Below, piece after piece: positions 51,937 to 63,755 of a DNA stretch of 64,000 nt; the stretch's first letter is position 1, and the number at the start of each line of letters is the position of its first letter. Under the pieces are notes generated by a model. That model was given only the letters and a program-made list of their open reading frames with translations, did not search any database and was not told the origin of the DNA. The DNA lies in NCBI GenBank assembly GCA_963969495.1, contig OZ018333.1:14059420-14123419 (forward strand). The letters are read 5' to 3'. Position numbers and translations under genes: made by a program. The DNA is from Ceratothoa steindachneri (Eukaryota; Arthropoda; Malacostraca; Isopoda; Cymothoidae).

Positions 51937-54480
51937 TTACAGAAGTACCCCACTCTCGCAGTAAAGGCTGTTGACAGGAGAAGTACGGAAGGCTCCACTA
52001 GAAAGGCAAACTCCGAGGTTTCGAATGGGGTTCAGTATTTTAAGGGCTGAAGGGGAAGAAGATGAGTAAATTTGACAGCAATAAGCCAATTTGGATTGGA
52101 CGAGGACTGTGTATAATGTCCACAATGTTTGTCGGTCATTGCCCCCACGAAGTGTGTGAGAGGACTTTCAAAATGTCTAGAGCCTGCAGACAGCCTGTTC
52201 GAAGTCGGCGTAGGTGTGGTAACCAGGATAAATTTGGATCGAGAGTATAGTCAAGGAACCAAACTCTATGTTTGCCTTGTAGGGAGATAGATGGCGGAAC
52301 AAGAACCCCTCTACCTCGGTGGAAATACATTGCTTTGGTTTTGTTCGTGGAAAAGGAATCCTTTAAGTTGTGCTCTTTTGGATACAGCATCGACCGCCAG
52401 TTGTAGCCGACGCGCTGCTGATGGCAGGCAAGGTGAGGAACAGTATAGTGCTAAATCATCGACAAACAGAGTTGCCGATCCACCCTCTGGGAGAGACGAA
52501 ATAATATCATTGATGACAATTATAAAACATAAGAGACTTAAAACACTGCCCTGAGGAACTCCCTCCTCTTAGGATTGCAGGTCATAGTATGCGTCTCCAA
52601 CACGTACCTTGAAGGATCGAGATGCTAAAAAACTTTGAATAAGTGAAGGTAAAAGGCCTCTCATCCCCCAGACGTATAGCTGCTTCAAGATGCCGTATCT
52701 CCATGTTGTGTCGTAGGCTTTCTCAATATCGAAAAATATGGCCATGACTCGGTGCTTTAATGAGAAAGCTTTCCGGACCGATCCCTCGAAACGTACTAGT
52801 AGGTCAAGGGTACTATGACCTTTGCGGAAGCCACATTGAAATGGAGAGAGAAGGTGATTTGGTTTCTAGGAACCAGTTTAGGCGCTCCAACACCATTTTT
52901 TTTCCAGCAACTTACTCAAACAGCTGGTGAGAGCTATAGGGCGGTAGTGATCTGCGTCCAAACCGTCCTTGCCCGGTTTGACAAAGGGAAGGATGATCCC
53001 AATGCGCCATGATGACGGGTAAAAACCCTTCACCCATATAAGGTTGTACAAATCAAGTAAGAAGAAAGTAGAGTGTGGATGTAGGCGCCGAATCATTTTG
53101 AAATGGATCTCATCAAGGCCAGATGAAGTAGATCTGCAAAGGAATAAAGCGCTATGCAGCTCATGGATGTTGAATAGAGCGTTATACGGAAGGTTAGATT
53201 TTGTTGTGAAGTTGAGAGAATGAAATTCTTCCTTTGATTTGTAGGATTGAAAAGCCTTATCGTAACGGCCGACACTGATGACGGCACGAAAATGGTCAGC
53301 AAAAGCATTGCTGACCGCCAGGCCGTCATTCTCCAAGGAACCGTCTAAGTTGAGTGTGGGGGTATGATGATTAGCATAACGGCCCCTGATCTTATTAATC
53401 CTCTTCCAGATCTTAGCAGTAGGTGCCATAGAGGAAATTGATGAAACGTAACGGCGCCATGAATTTCGGCGAACCTGACGAAGGGTTCTTTGGCGAAGCG
53501 CACGAGCTCGGTTTCGGTCGACCTTGTTGCACAAAGTTGGGTTCTTTCGGAATCGGGCATGGGCTAACTTGTAATTTTTGATAGCTGTTGCACACGTCGG
53601 GTCCACCAGGGCACGGTTGAGCGGCCCGTGGCAGGTCGCCTCCGTAGGATGGTCTGTGTTGCTGCATTGTAGATAGTCGATGTAAAGTATTCTACTGCCA
53701 CGTCCACTCCATTGAAGGTTCCCAAGGATGCATTTGTGAAGGACGCCTCTTGGAAACCTTCCCAATCTGCATGACCTAAGTCCCACTTAAGGGGCATGGT
53801 TGTATGAGGGCCAACTTGAAGGGCCGACAAGACAATAGAAAAGTGGCCACTCACATGGAGATCGTCAAGAATTGACCATCGAAATTCCGTGAAGCAATCA
53901 GGGGAACAAACAGACAGGTCAACACAGCTAAAAGAGTCCGTCTGGCCACTCACATGGAGATCGTCAAGAATTGACCATCGAAATTCAGTATTTAAGACAC
54001 AAAGAAAGTCGGATAATAAAAGAGACTCTAAAACACTGCCTTTGGCATTTCGAGTGATGTCACCCCAGTATGGGTGAGGCGCGCTAAAATCTCCTAGTAA
54101 TAAGAATGGGGAGGGCAACTGGTCTATAAGTTCTAAAAGGTCGGGTCTTGACAATGATAAACAAGGGGGTAGGTAAATAGAGCAAACGGGAAAAAGCTTA
54201 GTAAGAAAAACCCTCACAGCAACAGCTTGGAGGGTAGTATGTAGGGAGATGAGAGAAACATGGTAAGATGAAGATACCATGATTGACACCCCTCCATGAG
54301 AGGGGCTTCCAGCAGGAGCAATAGAGTTGAAAGTGAGAAAACCGGGTACCAGCGGAAAGGGCCGTATACCCAGTTTATTCTCCTGAAGACAAATAACAGC
54401 GGGGTGGATAGTCGTCAAAAGAACTTTGAGTTCTTCCCACTTTGGAAGAACTCCTTGACAATTCCATTGAAAAATGGAAG
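51937..54480 (-). pseudogene. Family C ORF2: endonuclease and RT, broken
   Basis: The endonuclease includes VICLQENKLGIRPFPLVPGF, LLLGDFSAPHPYWGD, CVDLSVCSPDC and VSGHFSIV, where the usual catalytic SDH is SGH. A 44-bp internal duplication alters the segment before CVDL. The connector (WWTRRVQ) and RT follow: LPFVKPGKDGLDADHYRPIALTS near 52980, a YDTTW-type block near 52715, and LFVDDLALY near 52462. The thumb resembles LSHTSWGQ then LVQSKLAYCCQIYSSSSPS. Frameshifts lie near 53570, 52880 and 52390. Confidence 0.75.
53844..53986. repeat. 44-bp exact direct repeat inside the family C endonuclease
   Basis: Bases 53844-53887 are repeated exactly at 53943-53986 (first bases TGGCCACTCACATGG). The spacing is 99 bp, 33 codons. 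The copy at 53844 is in the position expected from families A and B, so the other is a templated insertion or replacement. Confidence 0.9.
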
Positions 54481-54483
54481 ATA

Positions 54484-56100
54484 TTATGTGTGACGATTAG
54501 ATACCAGTGTGGATATCTTTTTCTCTTTTGAGGCCGATATTGTATTTGAGGTTCGTCCCAAAGAGCTTGGGAGACGGACAGCTGATTTTGAGGAGCCTGC
54601 TTTTGCAGGGGAAGAGATCCTAGATGGAGCAGTAACTGTTTTTTTTAACGTAGGTTTTGGAGAACCGGCCGAGGCCCTTGATTGTAATTCGGGCTCACAA
54701 CCTGGCGGAAAAGGAAGATCAAGAAGGGATTTTCGGCCGGTAGATCCGGATTCATGGGTCAAGGGTATTTTCGGTGTCTCAGGAGTTGGTCCAACCGCCG
54801 CGATTGGTGATGTTGGAGTATCAACTGCTTCCATCGGATCATGGGTTGAAGGGTGAGCGGAACGAACAGGTGATCTGAGCGAAGTGTGTGGAGCTGGGTG
54901 TATATCTGCCATCGTTTGGATCAGGATGGGGCCTAAGTCCTGTGAAGGGCGGGACGGACTTAAGGGCATAGAATGTTCAGCCATAGGGGACGAGTCCATT
55001 GAAGATTCTCGGGGTTCGGCCCAGTCAGCTCCAGAGGCTGCCCGTTTATTGGTGGTCGATGACTCAGGTGAGGAATCCTTCCTCTTACCACTGGGCTTTG
55101 GGTCTCGGGGCCGGGTGGATGAACCTTCACTGGTCGATGTTGAGGTTTCTTTAAAATAGCGTCTGTCTTCAAGTGTCTCACCCTGAGCGTCTCTCCCAGC
55201 TAGAGCAGCTGAAGAGAGGGGGTAGGGGCTACATTGGTTATCTCGGGGTGAGAGCGATGCTTCGACTGCATATTCTGAATGTTTTCGACGCTGCGAGTAA
55301 ATCTAGGGTGAAGTGCTTCAGGCTGGTCGGAACTCGCGCGTGATCAGAGTTTTGACGCAGCACTGTGGGTACCTCCGCAGTTGGCACAGCGGGGGTGTTT
55401 TGGTGCATTCGGGGCCATGGTAGTCAGAGCTACAATTCACCCAGGAGCGAGTGTGCCAAAAGGCACGGCCAACATGTCCAAATTGATTGCAATTGAAGCA
55501 GCGTCTGGGTAGTTCGATGTAGGGACTTACTGGGACACGAAGGTACCCATCGTTAATATGCTGGGGCAGTTCTTGTCCTTCAAATGTTAAATTCAGTGTT
55601 GCGGTTGCGATTTTAGTGGAGCCTAATGTTTCAGTTACCCTGTGTACGTGTGTGACACGTTGGGTACTGAGCTTACTCTGAAGGCGGGTGGGGTCGTAAT
55701 CCTTTAGTTCGTTTGAACGGACAACACCTTTGACAAAATTCAGACGCGGATGGAGCGAGACAGTTATTGGAATTTCAGCTATCGAATATAGATTTCGCAC
55801 AAGGTTGTGTTGAGAGTGGGATGACACCTCGACTACGACATCACCACTTTCTCTTGACCACATCCAGCGGGGTTCACCATAGCGGGACTCAAAAGATTCA
55901 TTGACGTCAAACACATCGACTTTTGCAAGTGCGATGTCGGATGATGAATTCATGACAAGAAACAGAGGATAATCAAGATCTGGGTCTACTTCGTTGGAAT
56001 AGGGGTCCAACGAGCGAGGGAAGGCTGAAAGGGGAGCTAAGGAACGTTTGGCACGAGGACCCTTACGAGAAGGGGAGGTTTTTGGTTTATGGCTAGCCAT
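54484..56100 (-). pseudogene. Family C ORF1 (gag) with frameshifts
   Basis: ATG at 56100 starts MASHKPKTSPSRKGPRAKR. A globular part (DYPLFLVMNSSSDIALAKVDVFDV...IATATLNLTFEGQELPQHI) parallels the family B gag. The first knuckle is damaged (CFNCNQFGHVGRAFWH instead of ...C), the second reads WVNCSSDYHGPEC, and the third is out of frame. The frame stops at 55318. Downstream Pro/Ser-rich text (54999-54484, PLSPSRPSQDLGP...) completes the tail and ends at 54484. Confidence 0.75.
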
Positions 56101-56635
56101 TGCAAAAAGAAAAAACTTCGCATTCTCCCTCGGGGCTCCCCACCATGGAGGCCTACAAGGGCCCGGCACTACTGCAACTATACAATCAGTTACGTCCGGT
56201 ATGTCCTCTGGAGAATGGATACGGATCCACCACACCATCTTTATAACCCTAAGAGGCTGCCCGAGTTCTCCTACGCACGGAGAAAAGGGGCCAACGATGG
56301 GTTTCTCCTTGGGCATTCGGTAGACGAAGGCGGTGGAGATGCCCAGCCTCTTTCACCTTCATGAAAGAACAATTCGGAATCAACCCATTAAACAAGCAGA
56401 GGTCGGGTATCGATAAGGACCACTAGATAGGTGAAGGAAGAGGGGGAAATAAAGGGCAGTGGAAGAACGTAATATGGGAGGAAAGAAAGAGGGGCATGTT
56501 AAAAGTCTTGTTGGCAGCACATGGGTCTCCTAAGAGGCCCAGGGATGACCCCATCGCCACGAGAAGGACAGAGCCTCTCTGGGAACAACCCCTGAAGAAA
56601 AGATCCCAGAGAGGGAGGGGGTGTCTTTTTTATCG
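56101..56635 (-). other. Presumed leader of family C
   Basis: Non-coding sequence directly upstream of the family C gag start. No second copy is available in the window to fix its limits; part may be flanking DNA. Confidence 0.35.
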
Positions 56636-56755
56636 TTGTTATTACATATTGCTTTTTGTCGGTTTTTTTTTAATATAGCCTAGTAGTAGGCTGTGCTGTG
56701 TAGGGCCACTTATGCCCAAGTAGGCAGTGGCCAGATGGCCTACCAAAATGAAAAC
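56636..56755 (+). mobile_element. Extremely 5'-truncated family A-like 3' end (plus strand)
   Basis: Only the 3' UTR end is present: T-run, AGCCTAGTAGTAGGCT (56677-56692), then GGCCACT (56704-56710) and AGTGGCC (56726-56732) around GCCCAAGTAGGC, then an A-rich tail (CCAAAATGAAAACAAAA). Orientation is opposite to the A' fragment that starts right after it. Confidence 0.7.
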
Positions 56756-58575
56756 AAAATCTGCGCGGCAGAGGTACCATCGAGATCGGCCTCGCACGTA
56801 CACGCGTATAACGCACTGTATACGGCACAAAGGAGTGACATCTCCCCAGTATCGACAAGTAGGCTCTCAATGAGGGAAGTGCGGAAGGAACCCGTCGCCA
56901 GGTGGACACCAGGGGGGTGGATTGAGTTCACCTTTCGTAATACACGCTCAGCTGTGAATGCCTAAAACTCACATTTGTAGACAAGCTTCAACGGAACAGA
57001 AGTTCGGTACAAAAGGTAATAAACCTATCAGCGCCATGAGTGCAGACCATCACAGAATGAAGGATGTCCTTGGCGTCAGTGTGGCAGACTTTAAGGATGC
57101 GAATATTACGCTTCCCAGGTGAGGTGACGGTCCAAAAATATCAATGAAACAGTGCAAATCCACCACATCGAGGTGAACCCTGTGTAGGAACAAGTCCGGT
57201 TAGAGGTAGAGCCGTGGGTGGTTGCACAAGTGCACCACCTTAATCTTGACAAAGGATAACTGAAACGTGTGCGGTTCAGCATTGCCCGATGCGGTTCAAT
57301 GCCTGTTGGACTCGACACTCTAGTTGGTATCTGCACTAATCATGGCCGCTTCGGAGGGATATGACGCATTTGCCAGAACGCCCCCGTCGTAGACACGTGA
57401 CACCGGCTCTCTACAATTCATCATCTCTGATGGATCATGTTGCAATTGGACAACATGCTGCCATCAGTGGAGCGGATAACCAAAAAGTATTTGAAGTCAT
57501 AGGGCTCGAAAACGGCAGCTAGTCTGTGAATGAAGTGCCCCGCCGTAATCGAGGCTCGGGTCAGTGCACTTGCGAATTTGGACTTAGTCTGGGACCCACC
57601 ACCAGGGGACGTCTCGGGGCCAGACGTGCCGATATTGACCTGGTCGCTTGCTGAAGACGTAGCACACCCGTCTGTTCCCTAAGACCCCGTGGAGTGAGAG
57701 GAACCTTTAGTCCTCTTCTTGCTTTTCTCTTTGGGAGAGGAGGGTGCGGAATGAACTCGCTTCTCTCCACCACGGGAAGGACTGGATTCAGCAAGTCCTT
57801 CTCCGAGATGGAGAAGGCCTTAGCTGTCAGAGGGTAACCAGCCAGGGGATGAGGTCTCTTCTCTCCTTGTGACTCCTCGTGGGCCCGAGGGTCTGGGAAG
57901 TCTGCATAGAGGTGGACTCGGTTTCGACGCTTGGACCAAATGCGGGTTTGATGGCATGGAAGATTCTGCCGTCTGGGGGTGGGCCACCTCCACGACAGTG
58001 TCTATCTCATTGGAGTAGGGGCTCTGTGTGACCATGCCCTTCCCCCCCAAAGGCATCACAGATTCCCATTCACGGTATTCTCCGTTACAGTCAATTCTTT
58101 GGTCAAAGGCGTGCCTCTATTTCCTTCATCCTCTCCGATACATAAGGCGAAGGAGGCCGCGCTTGGAGCTGGATCTCCAAGCGTTTCACACACTTGCTTA
58201 CAGTTGTCACCATGATTAGATTGAAAAAAATGTTGATGGGCTTTGTCAACCCTGCCCGCCATTGAGGCAAAGTTGTCTTGGAACTTTACCCATAAAAGAT
58301 GATGTCTTATATATGTACTGGAGGCAGGTAAGAAGATTTGATGGCCCAGTACACTCCGTACCTAATACTGGCCCTAGTCAGCAGGGCTTTAAGCCATCGC
58401 ATCAGGTAGGGACCTCATGGTATACATTGCCACTTGACTAAGGCTCAGAAGAGGAGGAAAGTGTGCCGGGCAGACAGAAGCTTTGTGGATAGGAGAACAA
58501 GTGTGGAAAGGGGTAGGAGGGTATGTAATAAATGGGAGTAGAGAGAGACGGGGTCCACTAACGAGGAGGGTGGGT
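56756..58575 (-). mobile_element. Subfamily A' copy, minus strand, with gag joined to RT
   Basis: In element order: the A' leader (58575-58263), gag text (58262 to about 57350; MAGRVDKAHQHFF..., ESTSMQTSQTLG, LVIRST near the end), then directly the RT thumb region (57345-56756; HLTWEA, GVHLATGSFRTSLIESLLVDTGEM, ADLDGTSAA). Some 3 kb containing the end of gag, the endonuclease and most of RT are absent. It breaks off against the small plus-strand 3' end at 56755. Confidence 0.65.
58263..58575 (-). other. 5' UTR of subfamily A' (minus copy)
   Basis: Reverse-complement match to 38951-39268, ending at the ATG 58262-58260 of MAGRVDKA. Its outer end abuts the poly(A) of copy A7, so the two elements are arranged tail to head. 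Confidence 0.6.
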
Positions 58576-58836
58576 ATTTTTTTATTTAATTTTAAGAGCT
58601 CATCTGGCGACTGCCTACTTGAACATTATTCGCCGTATTTAACACTGCCTAATATTAGGCATCTTTAAAAGAGGATGCAAGAAAAAAACAAAAAAAAACA
58701 ATAAAAATAAAATAAAGAAAAAAGACAATAAGCAGGAAGCAAGCTCCGGCGTTTCGGGGAGGTCCGCCTCCCTCTGGCGCAGGAACGTGCGAGCTACTAA
58801 AATAAGAAAAAAACCAACCCCCAAACCCCCAACTAG
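58576..58836 (-). other. 3' UTR of copy A7
   Basis: It contains TGCCTAATATTAGGCA (58647-58662), a perfect 16-base palindrome in place of AGCCTAG..CTAGGCT. Near the end is CTGGCGACT...ATTCGCC (58606-58634), the second stem with one or two lost pairs. Confidence 0.7.
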
Positions 58837-61345
58837 TTAAATAAAAGGAAGAAGGCCGGTCTCCCCCCAAAAGTCTATAAGTCCACCGGTCAATGTGCAC
58901 GAACTCGTCCCGAGTACAAAGGACAGGCGGTAGCGACCCCGCTCATCCCGGTATCGAGACAGGTAACGTGCGCGGCGATCGCCCAGACTGGGACATTCAA
59001 AAATAATGTGAAGAAAAGTCTTTGGGACAACGCAGTCTTCACAGTAAGGCGCTGGTGAGCGCTCAATCAAATGGCGGTGCGTCCAGCGAGTGTGTCCAAT
59101 TCGGAGAGGACAGAAAGCAACCTGAAGCCTTCGCGGCATTGGGGGATAGGTCCATGGGAACAGTCGCAAGGCAATGACACGACACTTTAAGTTCCATTCG
59201 ACCGTCTCCCATCTTCTTTGCCAAGCAGCCCGAAGAGCTGCCCGTATTCCTGCCATGTAGCCGGTATGAGGAAGAGCGAAACGCGGGTCCGGTCGCAGTC
59301 TTCGCGGACTCTTTGGCGCGCTCATTCCCCGCAATTCCTACATGTCCAGGAACCCAGCAAAAGATAATCTCGACATCCACCTGGCTTGCCAAAACCGTGG
59401 CATCACGGATATCGCGAACCACGGGATGCGGAGATTACAATACCCCGAGAGCACTCAGGGTGCTTTGTGACTGTCTATAGATCAAAATCCGGTCTCCAAA
59501 CCGGGCACGTCAGGTAATCTCCCGTACCGAGTGGTGTATTGCCAACAGCTCGGCCGTGAAGACGGACGCAGCGCATGGCAGAGCCCCGCTGACTTGAAAA
59601 AGAGGGGATACGGCGTGGAAGCCGACCCCCTCTTGGGACTTGGAGCCATCCGTATACACTGGCACGGTTCCAGCGTGACACGAGGTGTGCTCCAAAAAGG
59701 TCGAACACAATACTCCCGGCGCTGTACAAGCTTTGGGAGCAGAGGCGTGGCAACAAATAGCCAAAGGTGGTACCCTCCAGGGCGCCACCGGCCCGAGAGC
59801 TATACCTAGCTGTCGAACGAGTTTCCTAACCCTAAAACGAAAGGGCTTAGGGTATTAGTGGCGTCTCTCGGCGGCATAGGCACCGTTGAAATCAGCTGCG
59901 GAAGCAGGGAAAGCTGTTGGCGACTGAGTAAGGCACCGGGCTCGCGCGTACATGCGAATAATGCACTGTGCACGACGTAGAGAGAGTGGTATCACCCTAG
60001 CATCGATTAGTAGGCTCTCGATGGGGGAAGTGCGGAAGGCACCGGTCACCAAGGAATGGCGGTGTGGTGGATCGAGTCCAACTTGCGCAATTCACGCTCG
60101 GCTGCTGATGAATAAAACTCGCATCTGTAGTCGAGCTTCGAACGAACAAAGAATCAGCGCCCCAAGCGCTGAACGTCACGGAACGGAGAATATAAATGAG
60201 GCGGGTACAAGAGACCCTACGTCTGCGAATATGAGCCTCCCAGGTACGGCGTCGGTCAAATAAAAACGGTGCAATTCAACCACTTCCAGGCGTACCCGAT
60301 TAAGAAACAAGTCTGGGTCAGGGTGGAGCCATGGATGGTGGCAGAAGTGCAGCACCTTAGTCTCGGGCAAGGAAAACCGAAACCTGTGTGCTTCGGCATA
60401 GCGAGAGACGCGATTCAATGCCTGATGGAATCGACGCTCCAGAGTTGGCATCTGGGCCGCGCCAAAAGAGATCGAAAGGTCGTCCACGTAGAGTGTAGCG
60501 AGAACATCCTCCGGCAACCCTGAGGTGATGCCGTTGATGCTCAGGGCAGAGTGAGACACTGAGGACACTTTCCTGCGTCCTGCGGGACACCCTCTTCCTG
60601 CTCCATTGGGCGGGAGAGGGCTGCCCCCCCACCCGTACGCGGAATCAACGATCTCGCAAAAATCCAGATATAAACATTGGGAGGCGTCCCTTCGCCCCAA
60701 TCGTGTGGAGAGTCTACATGATACCGTATCTCCATGCGGTATCATAGGCCTTCTCCAGATCGAAAAACACCGTGGCATAGTGCTGTCTACGAAGGAAAGC
60801 CTCGCAGACGGCATTTTCCAGTCGGAGCAGAGCATCCGACGTGGAGTGGAACTTGCGGAAGCCGCACTGTGCAGAAGACAGATGGCCTCCGCTGTCCAGG
60901 AAAAAGGCTAATCTAACATTTACCAATATTTCAATCAACTTGTACACGGTAGAGGTTAGAGGGATTGGGCGGAAAGCGGCCGAAGTAGAGTGATCTCGCC
61001 CCGGTTTGCGAAAGGCGAGCACAGTAACGATTCGCCAGGAATCCGGGAGGACACCCCCTACGCAGATCCTGTTGAACAAATCTAACAGAAAGGCCATGCC
61101 TCGCTCACCCAGGTGTCGAAGCATGGCGTACGCGACATCATCCGGACCATGGGCGGTGTCGGCGCACGAAGCAAGAGCGGAACACAACTCACTCAGAGTA
61201 AACTTGTGGTTGAAGGGTTCTCCGCCTCTGGTGGTAAAGTCCAGCCGGCGTCCTTCCGCGACACCACGACGTGCATTGAATGCTGGCTAGCAGCATTCCG
61301 GCTAGAGAATCTGGAGAAAGCGGTCGCAAAGGATTCCGCGTTAAG
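58837..61345 (-). pseudogene. Family A ORF2 of copy A7 (RT, RNase H), broken
   Basis: Recognisable blocks are CADTAHGPDDVAYAMLRHLGERG (61170-61100), GGHLSSAQCGFRKFHST, FFDLEKAYDTAWRYGIM, LYVDDLSISFG (about 60495), YTDGSKSQEGVGF, AELLAIHHS, GHVGIAGNERA and CEDCVVPKTFLHIIFEC, then GLLPFI and stop at 58837. Codon 61110 region keeps CGA (LRHL), unlike A2 and A4. Frames shift at least four times. Confidence 0.75.
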
Positions 61346-62038
61346 GCTTCGGAAGCGGGGGGCACTCTTTTCGAGGATCCACAGACTCCGAGCCAATCAG
61401 CCCACCACTGGGCGTGGGCGAAGGAGCCCAAGTTCTTTTGTTGCTGTCCTCTTTTTGGGGAGCATCTTTAGGAACCCAGGAAGATAGCCTGGCGACCAAC
61501 TTCAGGGGTGTTGACTCCTGTGAGTCTAACGACTCGGTGGAGGCGCGTGGCCGTTTCACCTTACGGGAAACGGTCATGCTGGGGGAATGAGGAAGCCCTA
61601 GTTTTAGCTGGGGCTACGTGTCCACCATTTCTGCCGCCAGATTTGCCAGGGGAGTGGCTGGGGTGGGTAGAACCCTCAGAAATGTTCCGAATGGGAGCGA
61701 AAACGACTGTACTCTTAGGCCTGGAGGGACCAGGAGCAGAGGGTGTCTTTTTCAACATTTAGGCATAGGACGTACCGGGCGCGCCAGGACCAAGTCCTTA
61801 GCCTCGCGAAATGAGACAATCCTGAGCCTGAACGGCCATGATTTCCTTCTCAAGGAGATACGCACCACATTGCTTCGAAGAAGAGGGGTGCGGCTCTCCG
61901 CAATTGACACACTTGGTCATACACAAGTTGGACTTATCGTGAGCGGCCTTGGAGCAACTTACACAGACTTCGGATAACCCCGACTTTGCACGTCGACAGG
62001 ATCGATTAGTAGGTGACAGTAATAGCACCTCCGCGGCA
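61346..62038 (-). pseudogene. Family A ORF1 (gag) of copy A7, C-terminal half
   Basis: Minus-strand text includes the tail (MTVSRKVKRPRASTESLDSQE), PSAPGPSRPKSTVVFAPIRN, and the knuckle region (SCRRAKSGLSEVCVSCSKAAHDKS, CVNCGEPHPSSSKQCGAYLLEKEI, near 62000-61830). It is broken by frameshifts and cut at 62038 by the A8 insertion. Confidence 0.7.
62026..62038. repeat. Target-site duplication, left copy, of nested element A8
   Basis: CACCTCCGCGGCA, identical to 63743-63755. The sequence belongs to the gag knuckle region (compare CCGCGGCGGTG in copy A2). Confidence 0.95.
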
Positions 62039-63742
62039 TTTTTTTTTTTTTTTTTTTTTTTTATGAGCTCATCTGGCGACTGCCTACTTGGGCATTAGTC
62101 GCCGTATTAAAACTGGCCTAGTTCTAGGCTACTTTAAAATAAATTAAAGAGAAAAAAAAACCAAACAAAAAAACAAAACAAACAATACCCCAAAAGGGGG
62201 AAAAGAAGCAAGCTGGTGCGTCGGGGAGAGGTCCCCCCGGCGCAGGAGCGTGCAACTAAAGGAAAAAAACAAACAAAAAACAAAAAAAAACAACAAAAAA
62301 AACAACAACAAACAAACCTTGCTTAAATAATAGGGAGAAGGCCGGCCTCTCCCAAGAAGTCAATAAGTCAATGTGCACGAATTTGTCCCGAGCACAAGGG
62401 ACAGAGCGAAACGCTGGTCCGGTCGCAGAGTCCTCGCGGACTCTTTGGCGCCCTCATCGGCGCGCTCATTCCCCGCAATTCCTACATGTCCAGGAACCCA
62501 GCAGAAGACAATCTCGACATCTGCACGGCTCGCCAAAACCGTGGCGTCACGGATATCGCGAACCAGGGGATGCGGAGATTCCAATGCCCCGAGAGCACTC
62601 AGGGCGCTTTGTGAGTCGCTATAGATCACAATCCGGTCTCCGAACCGGGCACGTCGCGTAATCTCCCGTACCAAGTGGTGTATTGCCACCAGCTCGGCCG
62701 TGAAGACAGACGCAGCGCCTGGTAGAGCCCCGCTGACTTCAAACAGAGGGGATACGGCGTGGAAGCCGACCCCCTCTTGGGACTTGGAGCCATCCGTATA
62801 CACTGGCACGGTACCAGCGTGACACGATGTGTGCTCCAAAAAGGTCGAACGCAATACTCCCGGCGCAGTACAAGCTTTGGGAGCAGAGGCGTGGCGACAA
62901 ATAGCCAAATGTGGTACCCTCCAGGGTGGCGTCCTGGGCAGAACCAGGGGCGCCACCGGCCCGAGAGCTATATCTACCTCTCGAAGGAGTTTCCTGGCCC
63001 TAAACCCAAAGGGCTTAGGGTATGACTGGCGTCTCTCGGCGGCATAGGCACCATCGAGATCAGCTGCGGATGCAGTGAGAGCTGTTGGCGACTGAGGGAG
63101 GCGCCGGGCTCGCGCGTACAGGCGAGTGATGCACTGCACGCGGCGCAGAGCGAGTGGCATCTCCCCAGCATCGACCAACAGGCTCTCAATGGGGGAAGTG
63201 CGGAAGGCACCGGTCGCAAGGCGAAGGCCGGTGTGGTGGATCGAATCCACCTTCCGCAATAAACGCTCGGCTGCGGATGCATAAAACTCGCATCCGTAGT
63301 CGAGCTTGGAACGAACAAAGGATCGATAAAAAAGTAAGGCGGTAGCCCTATCAGCGCCCCAAGCGCTGAACGTCACGGAACGGAGAATGTCCATGGCGCG
63401 GGTACAAGAGACCCTAAGGCTGCGAATATGAGCCTCCCAGGTGAGGCGTCGGTCGAATACAAGACCAAGGAAACGGTGCGACTCAACCACATCCAGGCGC
63501 ACCCCATTAAGAAACAAATCTGGGTCGGGGTGAAGCCATGGATGGCGGCAGAAGTGCACCACCTTAGTCTTGGCCAAAGAAAACCGAAACCTGTGCGCTT
63601 CGGCATAGCGAGAGACGCGGTTCAATGCCTGTTGGAGTCGACGCTCCAGAGTTGGCATCTGGGCCGTGCCAAAAGAGATCGAAAGGTCGTCCACGTAGAG
63701 CGTAGCGAGAACATCTTCCGGCAGCACCGAGGTGATGCCGTT
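62039..63742 (-). mobile_element. Family A copy A8: 5'-truncated insertion inside the gag of copy A7
   Basis: The 1,704-bp insertion, minus strand, starts with a T24 run (its poly(A) tail, 62039-62062). It has the 3' UTR with both hairpins intact and ORF2 from the codons just before YVDD (63742) to the C-terminus. Perfect 13-bp duplications flank it. The ORF2 part is one open frame of ~460 codons, with an internal deletion that joins DQRFAL of RNase H directly to LSLVLGT near the C-terminus. Confidence 0.95.
62360..63742 (-). pseudogene. Partial family A ORF2 of copy A8 (RT palm to RNase H), open frame
   Basis: The frame reads NGITSVLPEDVLATLYVDDLSISFG, thumb, VYTDGSKSQEGVGF, FTAELVAIHH, VIYSDSQSALSAL and VPGHVGIAGNERADEGAKESARTL without a stop, so the insertion is recent. 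About 330 bp that encode the region between RNase H and the last 15 residues, including the CX2CX7HX4C motif, are deleted at about 62405. It has no start codon of its own and fingers/endonuclease are missing, so it is not expected to make a functional enzyme. Confidence 0.85.
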
Positions 63743-63755
63743 CACCTCCGCGGCA
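63743..63755. repeat. Target-site duplication, right copy, of nested element A8
   Basis: CACCTCCGCGGCA, matching 62026-62038 without mismatch. Confidence 0.95.

Larger units (their letters stand above)
51937..56635 (-). mobile_element. Family C: non-LTR retrotransposon lacking its 3' end, minus strand
   Basis: In element order: a leader upstream of 56100, gag (56100-54484), endonuclease (54480-53600), connector, and RT up to the thumb, which ends at 51937. RNase H, C-terminal zinc motif and 3' UTR are absent. Loss of the 3' rather than the 5' end is unusual for target-primed insertions and points to a later deletion or rearrangement. The protein text is closest to family B but clearly distinct. 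Confidence 0.8.
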
